Of a DNA stretch of 9,753 nucleotides, positions 1-7,142 are shown in pieces. Positions within the stretch are counted from its first letter, which is position 1, and each line of letters opens with the position of its first letter. The position numbers and the translations under genes are program-made. Source of the stretch: Bacteroidota bacterium (GTDB lineage Bacteria; CLD3; SB21); contig JAGQUY010000051.1 of assembly GCA_020438245.1 (NCBI GenBank), forward strand, positions 1 to 9,753, given 5' to 3'. The notes below the pieces were generated by a model. The model was given only the letters and a program-made list of their open reading frames with translations. It did no database searches and was not told where the DNA came from.

Positions 1-1011
1 TCACGACACACGCTGGAGCAAGAACACAATAACCTTCGTTTCGAAATAAGGAGTCTGACAGAGCGAATACAGCGCGACTACGAGTTTGATCTGACAAAGG
101 ACTCCCTTGATTCGTTGTCCACCCTCACGGAGACCAAACCGGAAGAAGCTGAAGAGGAACCGTCTCCGGATTCTCCGGAAATATCCTCTGAAGGAGAGAA
201 ATCCATCGATGAGGTCTTGGAAAGTGACCTTGCGGAGGAGTCCCCCTCCGGAGACTTTGATCGCGATGCCGTCAAAACTCTGGTGGATGATCTTCGGCGA
301 AAAATCAAGATGTTGGGCCCAGTAAATATGGAAGCGTTTACAGAATACAACGTGGAAAAAGAACGTCTGGATACCCTGGTTCAGCAGCGGCAGGATCTTT
401 TGGAGGCGGAAGCTCAATTGATGCAGACCATAGAAACCATCAATGAAACGGCACAAAAGCAATTCATGGAGGTTTTCAACCGGATCAAGGAAAACTTTAT
501 CAAGATTTTCACGAGCCTGTTTGAAGGTAGCGAGGCGGACTTAAAACTTGCCGAGCATGAAGATCCGCTGGAAGCAAGTATAGATATTCTGGCCCGACCG
601 ACCGGAAAGAAGGTCCAACATATTGCGCTACTTTCCGGCGGAGAAAAGACGCTGACGGCGATTGCGCTGTTGTTCGCGATCTATCTGGTGAAACCCAGTC
701 CCTTTTGTATTCTGGATGAAGTAGATGCGCCCCTTGATGACACCAACATCGACAAATTCACCAAAATTCTTAAGGACTTTTCGACCGATACTCAGTTCAT
801 CGTGGTCACCCACAACAAACGGACCATGGAAGCTGCGCAGAATATTTTCGGCATCACGATGCAGGAAGCCGGCATCTCGAAAGTCGTCTCGGTCAAGTTC
901 AACAGCAGGGATACCAGTGCCGACGACATTGAAGAACTTATCAATCAAAACCAGGTAGAAGTCCTTTCCCAAGAAGTCAAAGACCCGCCGACACAGCCCT
1001 CGTCATCATAG
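1..1011 (+). CDS. smc: Chromosome segregation protein SMC, C-terminal part (5' end outside window)
   Basis: This is the C-terminal 336 residues of Smc, the ATPase of the SMC-ScpAB condensin that organises and segregates the chromosome. The frame is open from base 1, so the gene starts upstream; internal ATG/TTG codons are not its start. Visible in order (window residue numbers): the end of the returning coiled coil (1-28); a Glu/Asp/Ser/Pro-rich stretch (about 29-98); the conserved LGPVN (105-109) and the following EY...ER...L..QR.DL coil; then the ABC head. The head has the signature LSGGEK (211-216), Walker B CILDEVDAPLDD with D239 and catalytic E240, and an H-loop THNKRTM with H271. The tail after the head is short and polar and ends at TAG. 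The acidic stretch is longer than I expect for the family. The call is certain; the function of the insert is unknown. No convincing terminator follows. Confidence 0.97.
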   Translation, partial: SRHTLEQEHNNLRFEIRSLTERIQRDYEFDLTKDSLDSLSTLTETKPEEAEEEPSPDSPEISSEGEKSIDEVLESDLAEESPSGDFDRDAVKTLVDDLRRKIKMLGPVNMEAFTEYNVEKERLDTLVQQRQDLLEAEAQLMQTIETINETAQKQFMEVFNRIKENFIKIFTSLFEGSEADLKLAEHEDPLEASIDILARPTGKKVQHIALLSGGEKTLTAIALLFAIYLVKPSPFCILDEVDAPLDDTNIDKFTKILKDFSTDTQFIVVTHNKRTMEAAQNIFGITMQEAGISKVVSVKFNSRDTSADDIEELINQNQVEVLSQEVKDPPTQPSSS

Positions 1012-1032
1012 AATCAGCCGTTTTTTTAATTG

Positions 1033-1062
1033 TTGAACCCACGAGGGTTTCCTTCCTATATT
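1033..1062 (+). promoter_or_regulatory. Candidate sigma70-like promoter for nth
   Basis: A TTGAAC box (1033-1038) and a TATATT box (1057-1062) are separated by 18 bp. This predicts transcription starting near 1069, about 20 nt before the nth ATG. A small perfect inverted repeat, AACCC-ACGA-GGGTT (1036-1049), overlaps the -35 box and the spacer. The match is by eye against the sigma70 consensus, and FCB-group primary sigma factors can prefer other boxes, so this is only a candidate. Because the -10 box overlaps the upstream TTG at 1061, it also argues against that TTG as the nth start. Confidence 0.42.
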
Positions 1063-1090
1063 GAGGCCGGTTTTCCAACATCGGGATTTC

Positions 1091-1750
1091 ATGGAGTCTA
1101 TCCGTCAAACACGACAGCGGGCCGGTCAGATTGTACGCTGTCTTAAACGGGAGTTCCCGAACGCAAAAAGCGGATTGTCGTTCAATACTCCGTTTGAACT
1201 GCTTATTAAGACAATTCTTTCGGCACAATGTACCGATCTGCGGGTCAATCAGGTCGGAGAGACGCTTTTTCGCAAGTATCACTCTCCTGCAGACTTCGTG
1301 TCGGTCCCCGTTACAGAGTTGGAGAAGGACATTCGATCGCTCGGATTCTTCCGCAGCAAAGCACGGCACATCCAAGGGTGTTGCCAAAAGCTAATGGATC
1401 AATTCAACGGCAAGGTACCCTCCACAATGGAGGATCTGACCCAGCTTGCCGGCGTTGGTCGTAAGACGGCAAATGTCATACTGGGGAATGTCTATCAAAA
1501 ACCATCCATCGTTGTGGATACTCACGTAGCGAGACTTGGTCGGCGGCTACAATTGACCCGATCTTCTTCACCTGAAAAGATTGAGCGTGACCTGAAAAAA
1601 GTTATCGACCCTTCTGATTGGACAATCACTTCCCATCTTTTGATTCTTCATGGACGAACAACCTGCGCGGCACGAAAACCACGCTGTTCAGCTTGCGGGG
1701 TTTCCAAATTTTGCCCATCTTTCAAAGTATACGTAACGGAGGGCGTTTGA
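1091..1750 (+). CDS. nth: Endonuclease III (DNA glycosylase/AP lyase)
   Basis: This 219-residue protein is the base-excision-repair enzyme that removes oxidised pyrimidines and nicks the resulting abasic site by beta-elimination. The helix-hairpin-helix LAGVGRKTANVIL carries the catalytic lysine (K125). VVDTHVARLGRR follows with the catalytic aspartate (D143). The C-terminus holds the [4Fe-4S] cluster ligands C192-x6-C199-x2-C202-x5-C208, the exact family spacing. The early SAQCTDL segment (44-50) is also typical. Length matches the usual 210-220 residues. I chose ATG 1091 over an in-frame TTG at 1061 because alignment to the family begins here and the TTG falls in a likely promoter box. No strong Shine-Dalgarno is seen. 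Its TGA overlaps the proposed TTG start of the downstream sensor kinase, suggesting co-transcription. Confidence 0.96.
   Translation: MESIRQTRQRAGQIVRCLKREFPNAKSGLSFNTPFELLIKTILSAQCTDLRVNQVGETLFRKYHSPADFVSVPVTELEKDIRSLGFFRSKARHIQGCCQKLMDQFNGKVPSTMEDLTQLAGVGRKTANVILGNVYQKPSIVVDTHVARLGRRLQLTRSSSPEKIERDLKKVIDPSDWTITSHLLILHGRTTCAARKPRCSACGVSKFCPSFKVYVTEGV
1738..1743 (+). promoter_or_regulatory. Ribosome-binding site for the sensor kinase
   Basis: GGAGGG lies inside the last codons of nth, 3 nt before TTG 1747 (5 nt if only GGAG is counted). It is the only good Shine-Dalgarno near the kinase N-terminus, and together with the signal peptide it decides the start. The spacing is a little short. Confidence 0.5.
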
Positions 1751-4700
1751 TTCGATCAGTCTTATGGTTCGTACTCGGATGGATGGTTACGCAATCCATA
1801 TCGGGTCAACAATTATTCACGAAACAGTATTCCACTGCGGAAGGCTTGGCCCAGAACCAGGTATTTTCCATTGAGCAGGATGCCAGAGGATTTATGTGGT
1901 TTGGAACTGCCGGCGGGTTAAGCCGGTATGACGGTAGATCTTGGAAGAGTTATACCAAAGAAAACGGGATGCCAAGCAGCGTCGTGCGAGCGCTCAAGTT
2001 TGACCGGGAAGGCCGACTATGGATAGGAACCGACGAAGGCATTACCTGTTACCTGACTTCTCAAGATTCTTTTGTCAATTATGACGCCCAAATCGGACCC
2101 ACGCAATCCATTGGCGGCGGAATTGTCCGGGCTATTATTGAAGACGGTCAAAATCGTTTATGGTTTGCGACCGGTACGGGGCTGACCCTGCTGGATTCAT
2201 CAAGAAAAAGCTGGCGGAATCTGACGACCAGCGACGGATTGCTGAGCGATGTTGTGTTGAGCCTTGAAACGGATTCGGGCAATTCGATTTATGCAGGAAC
2301 ACAGCATGGAATTTGTAAAATCCAGCTGGACCGAGAGAATGACACGCCACGAGTGGAATCCTGGACAACACTCAACGGATTGATCAATAACCGAATCGAG
2401 GCCATTTTCTCCGATCCGGCGGGCATCCTTTGGATTGGTACCCCCGTAGGAATCAGCAGAATGGCGGACGGCAGGATCAGCAACTTTACTGCAACGCATG
2501 GACTCCCGCACAGTTCCATTCGAAGCTTCTACCGAGGCAGCAGAGGCTACTTGTGGATCGCCACCGATGGCGGCGTCAGCCGCACCAACCCCGCCGTGCT
2601 GCCGTTAACGTTTACCAATTATTCCATTCTCAATGGTCTTCCGTCCAACCAGGTCTATACCATTATGGAAGACCGGGAAAATAATTTTTGGTTTGGCAGT
2701 TTCGGAAAAGGCGTTACCAAATTGCTTTCTGAAGAGCTTGTATCGTACCGTTCTGTCCATGGTCTTCCCAGCGACGCAGTGTTGTCACTGGCCTCTATTC
2801 CATCAAAAGAGATTTTTGTCGGAACGACCAACGGGTTGGCTTTACTAACACCGAACTCGGGAATGCAAACGTATTCCACGGAGCAAGGACTAACACACAC
2901 GGAGATCTGGGACGTACTGGTCGACTCAAGCGGTCTCGTCTGGCTAGGCACGTATAATGATATCCAGATCCTGGTGCCTGCCGGCCATTTGGCTTTCCCG
3001 CACAATACATCTCCGGGGCACGCGACAAAAATAGAAGGTTTGTTGAAACAATCGCGCCGCATAAAAGATTTTTATTCCGTAAACCTGTACAACTATCCTG
3101 ACCTGAGCGGACACCGTGTGGTAGACATCCAACAGGATTCCAGAGGTCGAATCTGGTTTGCCGCAACGGATGCCGGGGTTGGGTGTGTCACCATAGATCG
3201 TAATGGGGCTATCGGTGTCAAAATGTACACGACACGAGAAGGACTCCCCAGCAATAACCCGTGGTGTATCCGCGAGGACCACACCGGCAGAATCTGGATC
3301 GGTTTCATCGGCAGCGGACTGGGGTGGATGGATGAAGCCAACAAGAAATTCGTTCATCTAGACGAACTCAATGGAATTCCCGATCGGGTTTCGCTCGCTC
3401 TTTGCGAAGATGATGCAGGTCTGATGTGGGTTGGTAGCGAACAAGGCATGTATGCCTTTCCCATCGAAGCTGTACTCTCCAAATTGATTGAGAATCCCGA
3501 TTCAAGGCTTGATACCCTGATTCATGTGTACAGCAAGAAAAATGGGTTAAATGACAACTCTGTGAATGCCATCCTTCAGGTTAGGTCGGGTGAGTTATGG
3601 GTAGGAACCAATAACGGTCTGCATTTGTTCGACACCAGGACACGCCGTGTGATCAAGATGTATTCCAAAAAACAGGGGCTTGCAGATAACGAAATCAGCA
3701 CCCATAACTCCCTGATCCAGTCCGATGGAACCCTGTGGGCAGGCACAGTTGGCGGACTGACGGCTATCCCATTGAATGGCGGAACGTTCAGCGAAATCCC
3801 AGCGCCCAACGTATTTGTTACGCGTTTTTCGGTTGAAGACTACAATTTGCACACGGTTCGAAATTTGGATTTGAACCGACTCCGCTTGAGACCGCCCGAA
3901 CTGGAATTTGATGAGAATAATGTGACCTTTGAATTCGTCGCACCCTCTTTCAAGGATGAGACCGATGTGCGATACCGTTATCGATTGTCCGGATTCGACA
4001 AAGAATGGTCTGAAATTTTGACCACGAATACCGTACGATATACGAATCTGAATGACGGAAGTTATCGGTTTGAAGTCATAGCGGCCAACGGGTTGGGACA
4101 GTGGAGCGAAACACCGGCCGTCGCCGTGTTTACCATCAAGACCCCTTTTTGGAAAAGCTGGTGGTTTATCCTGTTCTCCACCTGCTTTCTCGGGCTTACC
4201 ATCTATACAGTTTATCAATTCAGAATCAGCCTCGTGCACCAGCGCACAGCTGAGCTCGAAGAAAAAGTTCTGAAACGCACCAAGGAACTCATTGTCCAAA
4301 AAGAAACCGTCGAACGAATTCTCAGTGAACTCAAGGAGACTCAAACTCAACTGGTCCATTCCGAAAAGATGGCCTCGCTGGGTCAGATGGTGGCGGGAAT
4401 AGCTCATGAAATAAACAACCCGATTACTTTTATCAAGGCCAACCTATCCCTGCTCCAAAAGCAGGTTGCGGGTGTTCAGTCCGTTTTTTATCAGTTCTCT
4501 GAGCTTTTTGAGTTTTATGAAAAATTCAAAGACCATCAGGACGAGGATCACCGATCTTTCCGCGCAAGGTTGGAGGCCTTGGATCAAAAAATCGAGGCGA
4601 CAAAGTTCGAGCGATTTCTGAATGACTTTCCGACGGTTATCAAAGAAATGAACGAAGGCGTCGATCGAACCCATAAAATCGTGGATGACCTTCGAAATTT

Positions 4701-5202
4701 CAGTCGCTTGGACGAATCGCACTTCAAGGAAATTTCCATTCATGATTGTATCGAAAGCACCTTGAACATTCTCAAGAACGAGTACAAGACACGCGTCAAG
4801 ATTCATCGAAACTATGGGGAACTGCCAAAAGTATATTGCAATCCGGGCCACATCAATCAGGTTTTGATGAATTTATTTGTCAACGCATTTCAGGCCATTG
4901 AGGGAGAGGGCGATGTGTTCGTTCGAACCAGTGCGGGAACCAACAATATTCTGGTGGCTATTCGAGACAACGGAAAAGGGATCCCGGAGGAGATAAAAAA
5001 CAAGGTCTACGATCCGTTTTTTACTACCAAACCCATCGGGAAGGGCACCGGACTCGGTTTGGCCATCTCGTACAAAATCCTCGAAGCCCATAAAGGGACC
5101 ATTTACTTCGACAGCACACCCGGAAAGGGTACTGAATTCAAGATTACATTGCCCATTCGTCGCACAACCGATCCGGCCGCCACCAAATTGCCTGCCGCCT
5201 GA
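1747..5202 (+). CDS. Periplasmic double-beta-propeller sensor histidine kinase, no receiver domain
   Basis: This is a membrane sensor kinase of 1151 residues. The proposed start is TTG 1747, which overlaps the nth stop as TTGA. From it the protein begins MIRSVLWFVLGWMVTQSISG, a good signal peptide; a TTG at 1618 would bury this behind 43 extra residues. I count about 14 propeller blade motifs of the LWIGT..GL type (first near residue 51, last near 660), most preceded by a GL..N.V tag, consistent with two seven-bladed reg_prop propellers. A Y_Y_Y domain (about 712-796), a membrane helix (about 805-826), a coiled-coil linker (about 835-882) and the kinase follow. The kinase shows the H-box HEINNP (H887), N-box NLFVNA (N1042, N1046), DNGKGIP (from D1074) and GTGLGLA (1100-1106). 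The sensor half resembles hybrid sensors of glycan uptake in Bacteroidetes, but the receiver and AraC domains are absent. The ligand is unknown. The family call is firm; the exact start is less so. Confidence 0.92.
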   Translation: MIRSVLWFVLGWMVTQSISGQQLFTKQYSTAEGLAQNQVFSIEQDARGFMWFGTAGGLSRYDGRSWKSYTKENGMPSSVVRALKFDREGRLWIGTDEGITCYLTSQDSFVNYDAQIGPTQSIGGGIVRAIIEDGQNRLWFATGTGLTLLDSSRKSWRNLTTSDGLLSDVVLSLETDSGNSIYAGTQHGICKIQLDRENDTPRVESWTTLNGLINNRIEAIFSDPAGILWIGTPVGISRMADGRISNFTATHGLPHSSIRSFYRGSRGYLWIATDGGVSRTNPAVLPLTFTNYSILNGLPSNQVYTIMEDRENNFWFGSFGKGVTKLLSEELVSYRSVHGLPSDAVLSLASIPSKEIFVGTTNGLALLTPNSGMQTYSTEQGLTHTEIWDVLVDSSGLVWLGTYNDIQILVPAGHLAFPHNTSPGHATKIEGLLKQSRRIKDFYSVNLYNYPDLSGHRVVDIQQDSRGRIWFAATDAGVGCVTIDRNGAIGVKMYTTREGLPSNNPWCIREDHTGRIWIGFIGSGLGWMDEANKKFVHLDELNGIPDRVSLALCEDDAGLMWVGSEQGMYAFPIEAVLSKLIENPDSRLDTLIHVYSKKNGLNDNSVNAILQVRSGELWVGTNNGLHLFDTRTRRVIKMYSKKQGLADNEISTHNSLIQSDGTLWAGTVGGLTAIPLNGGTFSEIPAPNVFVTRFSVEDYNLHTVRNLDLNRLRLRPPELEFDENNVTFEFVAPSFKDETDVRYRYRLSGFDKEWSEILTTNTVRYTNLNDGSYRFEVIAANGLGQWSETPAVAVFTIKTPFWKSWWFILFSTCFLGLTIYTVYQFRISLVHQRTAELEEKVLKRTKELIVQKETVERILSELKETQTQLVHSEKMASLGQMVAGIAHEINNPITFIKANLSLLQKQVAGVQSVFYQFSELFEFYEKFKDHQDEDHRSFRARLEALDQKIEATKFERFLNDFPTVIKEMNEGVDRTHKIVDDLRNFSRLDESHFKEISIHDCIESTLNILKNEYKTRVKIHRNYGELPKVYCNPGHINQVLMNLFVNAFQAIEGEGDVFVRTSAGTNNILVAIRDNGKGIPEEIKNKVYDPFFTTKPIGKGTGLGLAISYKILEAHKGTIYFDSTPGKGTEFKITLPIRRTTDPAATKLPAA

Positions 5203-5243
5203 CAATCAAAGCGCCTTTTTAAGACCTGGACATCCGAATCATC

Positions 5244-5272
5244 TTGCCAAACGAGTTGGCTTTTCTTATCTT
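5244..5272 (+). promoter_or_regulatory. Candidate promoter for gltA
   Basis: TTGCCA (5244-5249) and TATCTT (5267-5272), 17 bp apart, match the sigma70 consensus at five and four of six positions. The string TATCTTTT also approaches the Bacteroidetes -7 element TAnnTTTG. It would give a leader of about 45 nt before the gltA ATG. It overlaps a weak hairpin that could instead end kinase transcription, so the assignment is tentative. Confidence 0.35.
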
Positions 5273-5274
5273 TT
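5246..5274 (+). terminator. Weak candidate terminator after the sensor kinase
   Basis: GCCAA (5246-5250) and TTGGC (5256-5260) form a 5-bp stem with loop ACGAG, followed by a T-rich run (5261-5274). The stem is short and the run is interrupted by C and A, so termination would be inefficient at best. No other inverted repeat is evident in the 121-bp gap between the kinase and gltA. Confidence 0.3.
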
Positions 5275-5313
5275 CACACGTTACTACGACCTAAAGTCAC
5301 ACCTATTCCTTTT

Positions 5314-5318
5314 GGAGG
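5314..5318 (+). promoter_or_regulatory. Ribosome-binding site of gltA
   Basis: GGAGG sits 5 nt before ATG 5324, a near-ideal Shine-Dalgarno. It fixes the start at that ATG rather than at the in-frame TTG 5312, which lies immediately against the motif. It also shows that this organism uses anti-SD pairing for at least some highly expressed genes. Confidence 0.85.
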
Positions 5319-5323
5319 TTCCC

Positions 5324-6616
5324 ATGGTCAAGAAAGCACAACTCACGTACGACGATAAGTCGCTTGACCTGCCCCTGATCACCGGATCTGAAAATGAGCA
5401 GGCCATTGATATCTCAAAACTTCGCAGTTCCACAGGACTTATAACAATGGACAACGGCTTCGGAAATACCGGAGCCTGCTCCAGTTCAATCACTTTTTTG
5501 GATGGCGAAAAAGGTATTCTTCGTTACCGAGGATACAATATTCAGGATCTGTGCGAGCATGCATCGTTCATGGAGGTAAGTTTCCTGTTATTGTACGGCG
5601 AATTGCCTTCTGTCAAACAACTTGAGCAGTTCTCCCACGACATCACAAAGCATACCATGTTGCACGAGTCCTTGCGCAAGCTGTATGACGCGTATCCACG
5701 CGATGCCCATCCCATGGCTTTGATGTCGGCAATTGCCTGTTCGTTATCCACTTTTTATCAGGACAGCAGCGATCCGCTGAACCCCGATCACATCAAAGTG
5801 ACCATCTTCAGAATGCTTGCAAAGATACCGACCATTGCAGCGTACGCTTTCAAGAAATCGATCGGCCAGCCGATGATTTATCCGAATAATTCTTTGAGTT
5901 ATTGCGCCAATTTTTTAAACATGATGTTCTCAGTACCCGCCGAACCATATGAAGTTGATCCGGATATTGAAAAGGCCCTGGATCAGTTGTTCATCCTTCA
6001 TGCGGATCATGAACAAAATTGTTCCACATCGACCGTGAGAATGGTCGGAAGCAGCCATGCCAACCTTTTCGCGGCCATTTCAGCCGGCATTTGCGCACTG
6101 TGGGGTCCGCTCCATGGCGGTGCCAACCAGGAAGTTCTGCAGATGCTCAAACACATCCATGAGGATGGAAACGATGTCAAAAAGTATATCGACAAGGCTA
6201 AGGACAAAACATCCAACTTCCGCCTGATGGGTTTTGGACACCGGGTTTACAAGAATTTCGATCCACGGGCTCAAATCATCAAAAAAACGTGTGACCGGGT
6301 CTTATCCAAGCTTAACATTAACGACCCGTTGCTTGACATTGCCCATCAGTTGGAGGAAGCGGCTTTGAAGGATCCCTATTTCATTGAAAAGAAATTGTAT
6401 CCCAATGTCGACTTCTACAGTGGCATCATCTACAAAGCCATCGGTTTTCCGGTGGAGATGTTTACGGTTCTTTTTGCCATTGGCCGCCTTCCGGGTTGGA
6501 TCGCCCAGTGGAAGGAAATGATGGAATCCAAAGAGACGCGCATTGGCCGCCCGAGACAGATTTATACGGGCCCGAATGAGCGAAAATTCCTTCCGATGCA
6601 CAAACGCCAGGCATGA
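5324..6616 (+). CDS. gltA: Citrate synthase (hexameric, type II)
   Basis: This cytoplasmic enzyme condenses acetyl-CoA with oxaloacetate to citrate, the entry step of the TCA cycle. The protein has 430 residues, close to E. coli GltA, and the key residues fall at almost the same numbers. These are HADHEQN with H226 and H229, GPLHGG with catalytic H264, GFGHRVY with H306 (E. coli H305), and NVDFYSG with catalytic D363 (E. coli D362). The C-terminal RPRQIYTGP carries a conserved substrate-binding arginine. The N-terminal extension before the FLDGEKGILRYRGY segment is that of the large bacterial form, commonly inhibited by NADH; whether this one is regulated that way cannot be read here. It appears to be a single-gene unit: a candidate promoter and strong RBS upstream, and a strong hairpin terminator 38 nt after the stop. 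No anomaly was seen. Confidence 0.98.
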   Translation: MVKKAQLTYDDKSLDLPLITGSENEQAIDISKLRSSTGLITMDNGFGNTGACSSSITFLDGEKGILRYRGYNIQDLCEHASFMEVSFLLLYGELPSVKQLEQFSHDITKHTMLHESLRKLYDAYPRDAHPMALMSAIACSLSTFYQDSSDPLNPDHIKVTIFRMLAKIPTIAAYAFKKSIGQPMIYPNNSLSYCANFLNMMFSVPAEPYEVDPDIEKALDQLFILHADHEQNCSTSTVRMVGSSHANLFAAISAGICALWGPLHGGANQEVLQMLKHIHEDGNDVKKYIDKAKDKTSNFRLMGFGHRVYKNFDPRAQIIKKTCDRVLSKLNINDPLLDIAHQLEEAALKDPYFIEKKLYPNVDFYSGIIYKAIGFPVEMFTVLFAIGRLPGWIAQWKEMMESKETRIGRPRQIYTGPNERKFLPMHKRQA

Positions 6617-6654
6617 GGTTCTTCTGACACGATTTGAAAATCTGGAAAAACATG

Positions 6655-6697
6655 AAATGGATTACCGGTATGTCTGATCCGGTAATCCATTTTTATT
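6655..6697 (+). terminator. Strong rho-independent terminator of gltA
   Basis: Perfect 14-bp arms (6655-6668 and 6679-6692; core ATGGATTACCGG) enclose a 10-nt loop and run into TTTTATT. This is the clearest terminator in the window. It ends about 12 nt before the dtd start codon, so either dtd relies on readthrough or its promoter lies within or just upstream of the hairpin. With A residues at the 5' side, the element could in principle also act on the minus strand. Confidence 0.85.
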
Positions 6698-6704
6698 GGT
6701 AGCC

Positions 6705-7142
6705 ATGCGAATTGTTATTCAACGGGTTAATAGGGCGGCTGTACGCGTCGAAGGCAAAACAGTGGGTGAAATCGGTAAGGGGTTGCTTCTTCTTGTAGGT
6801 ATACGGGAATCAGACAACCTTGAGGTCGCGGAGATCTGTGCGGACAAGTGTACCAATTTGCGAATTTTTGAAGACCAGGACGGTAAAATGAATCGTTCGC
6901 TGTTGGAAACAGGTGGGTCCATCTTGGCCGTTTCTCAGTTTACTTTGTATGGGGATGTCCGTAAAGGCAGGCGACCGAGTTTCCTAGAAGCGGCGCGTCC
7001 GGAAAAGGCAGAACCCCTGTACGATCATTTCATAAGCCATCTTCGGGGCCAGGGAATGCACGTGGAAACAGGGATTTTCGGTGCCATGATGGAAGTAGAA
7101 ATCCAAAATTGGGGACCGGTGACCATCCTTCTTGAATCATGA
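6705..7142 (+). CDS. dtd: D-aminoacyl-tRNA deacylase
   Basis: The 145-residue protein, the same length as E. coli Dtd, hydrolyses D-aminoacyl (and glycyl-mischarged) tRNA in the cytoplasm, keeping D-residues out of translation. The family fingerprints are at their usual places: QRVNRAAVRVEG at the N-terminus, SQFTLYGD at 77-84, and the Gly-cisPro motif NWGPVT (G137-P138) near the C-terminus, which supplies chiral selectivity. ATG 6705 was chosen because RIVIQRV is the conserved family start; the in-frame TTG at 6696 lies in the terminator T-run. No clear Shine-Dalgarno precedes it. The leader is unusually cramped, with the gltA terminator ending 12 nt upstream. The TGA overlaps the lptD start as ATGA, implying that the two genes are translated together. 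Confidence 0.97.
   Translation: MRIVIQRVNRAAVRVEGKTVGEIGKGLLLLVGIRESDNLEVAEICADKCTNLRIFEDQDGKMNRSLLETGGSILAVSQFTLYGDVRKGRRPSFLEAARPEKAEPLYDHFISHLRGQGMHVETGIFGAMMEVEIQNWGPVTILLES

Noticed and set aside
1..462. 153-codon minus-strand open frame at the left edge
   Set aside because: It is antisense to smc. The hydrophobic Phe-rich composition is what complementing Glu/Lys codons produces.
1011..1050. Terminator after smc (T-run 1021-1027, hairpin 1036-1049)
   Set aside because: The T-run precedes the hairpin rather than following it, and no stem lies upstream of it. The hairpin is only 5 bp and is followed by a C-rich pyrimidine stretch.
1061..1090. TTG 1061 as the nth start
   Set aside because: It overlaps a good -10 box and adds ten residues not expected in the family. 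ATG 1091 fits better.
1618..1746. Kinase start at TTG 1618, deep inside nth
   Set aside because: It would put 43 residues before a well-formed signal peptide and overlap nth by more than 130 bp. TTG 1747 has a Shine-Dalgarno.
1880..3770. Repeating sequence across the first half of the kinase as a DNA repeat array
   Set aside because: The repetition is at protein level (propeller blades) with diverged codons. It is explained by the domain, not by tandem DNA repeats.
3595..4407. 270-codon open frame on the minus strand inside the kinase gene
   Set aside because: It lies opposite the Y_Y_Y, membrane and HisKA-coding sequence, which has clear protein homology on the plus strand. The minus-strand translation shows no recognisable domain.
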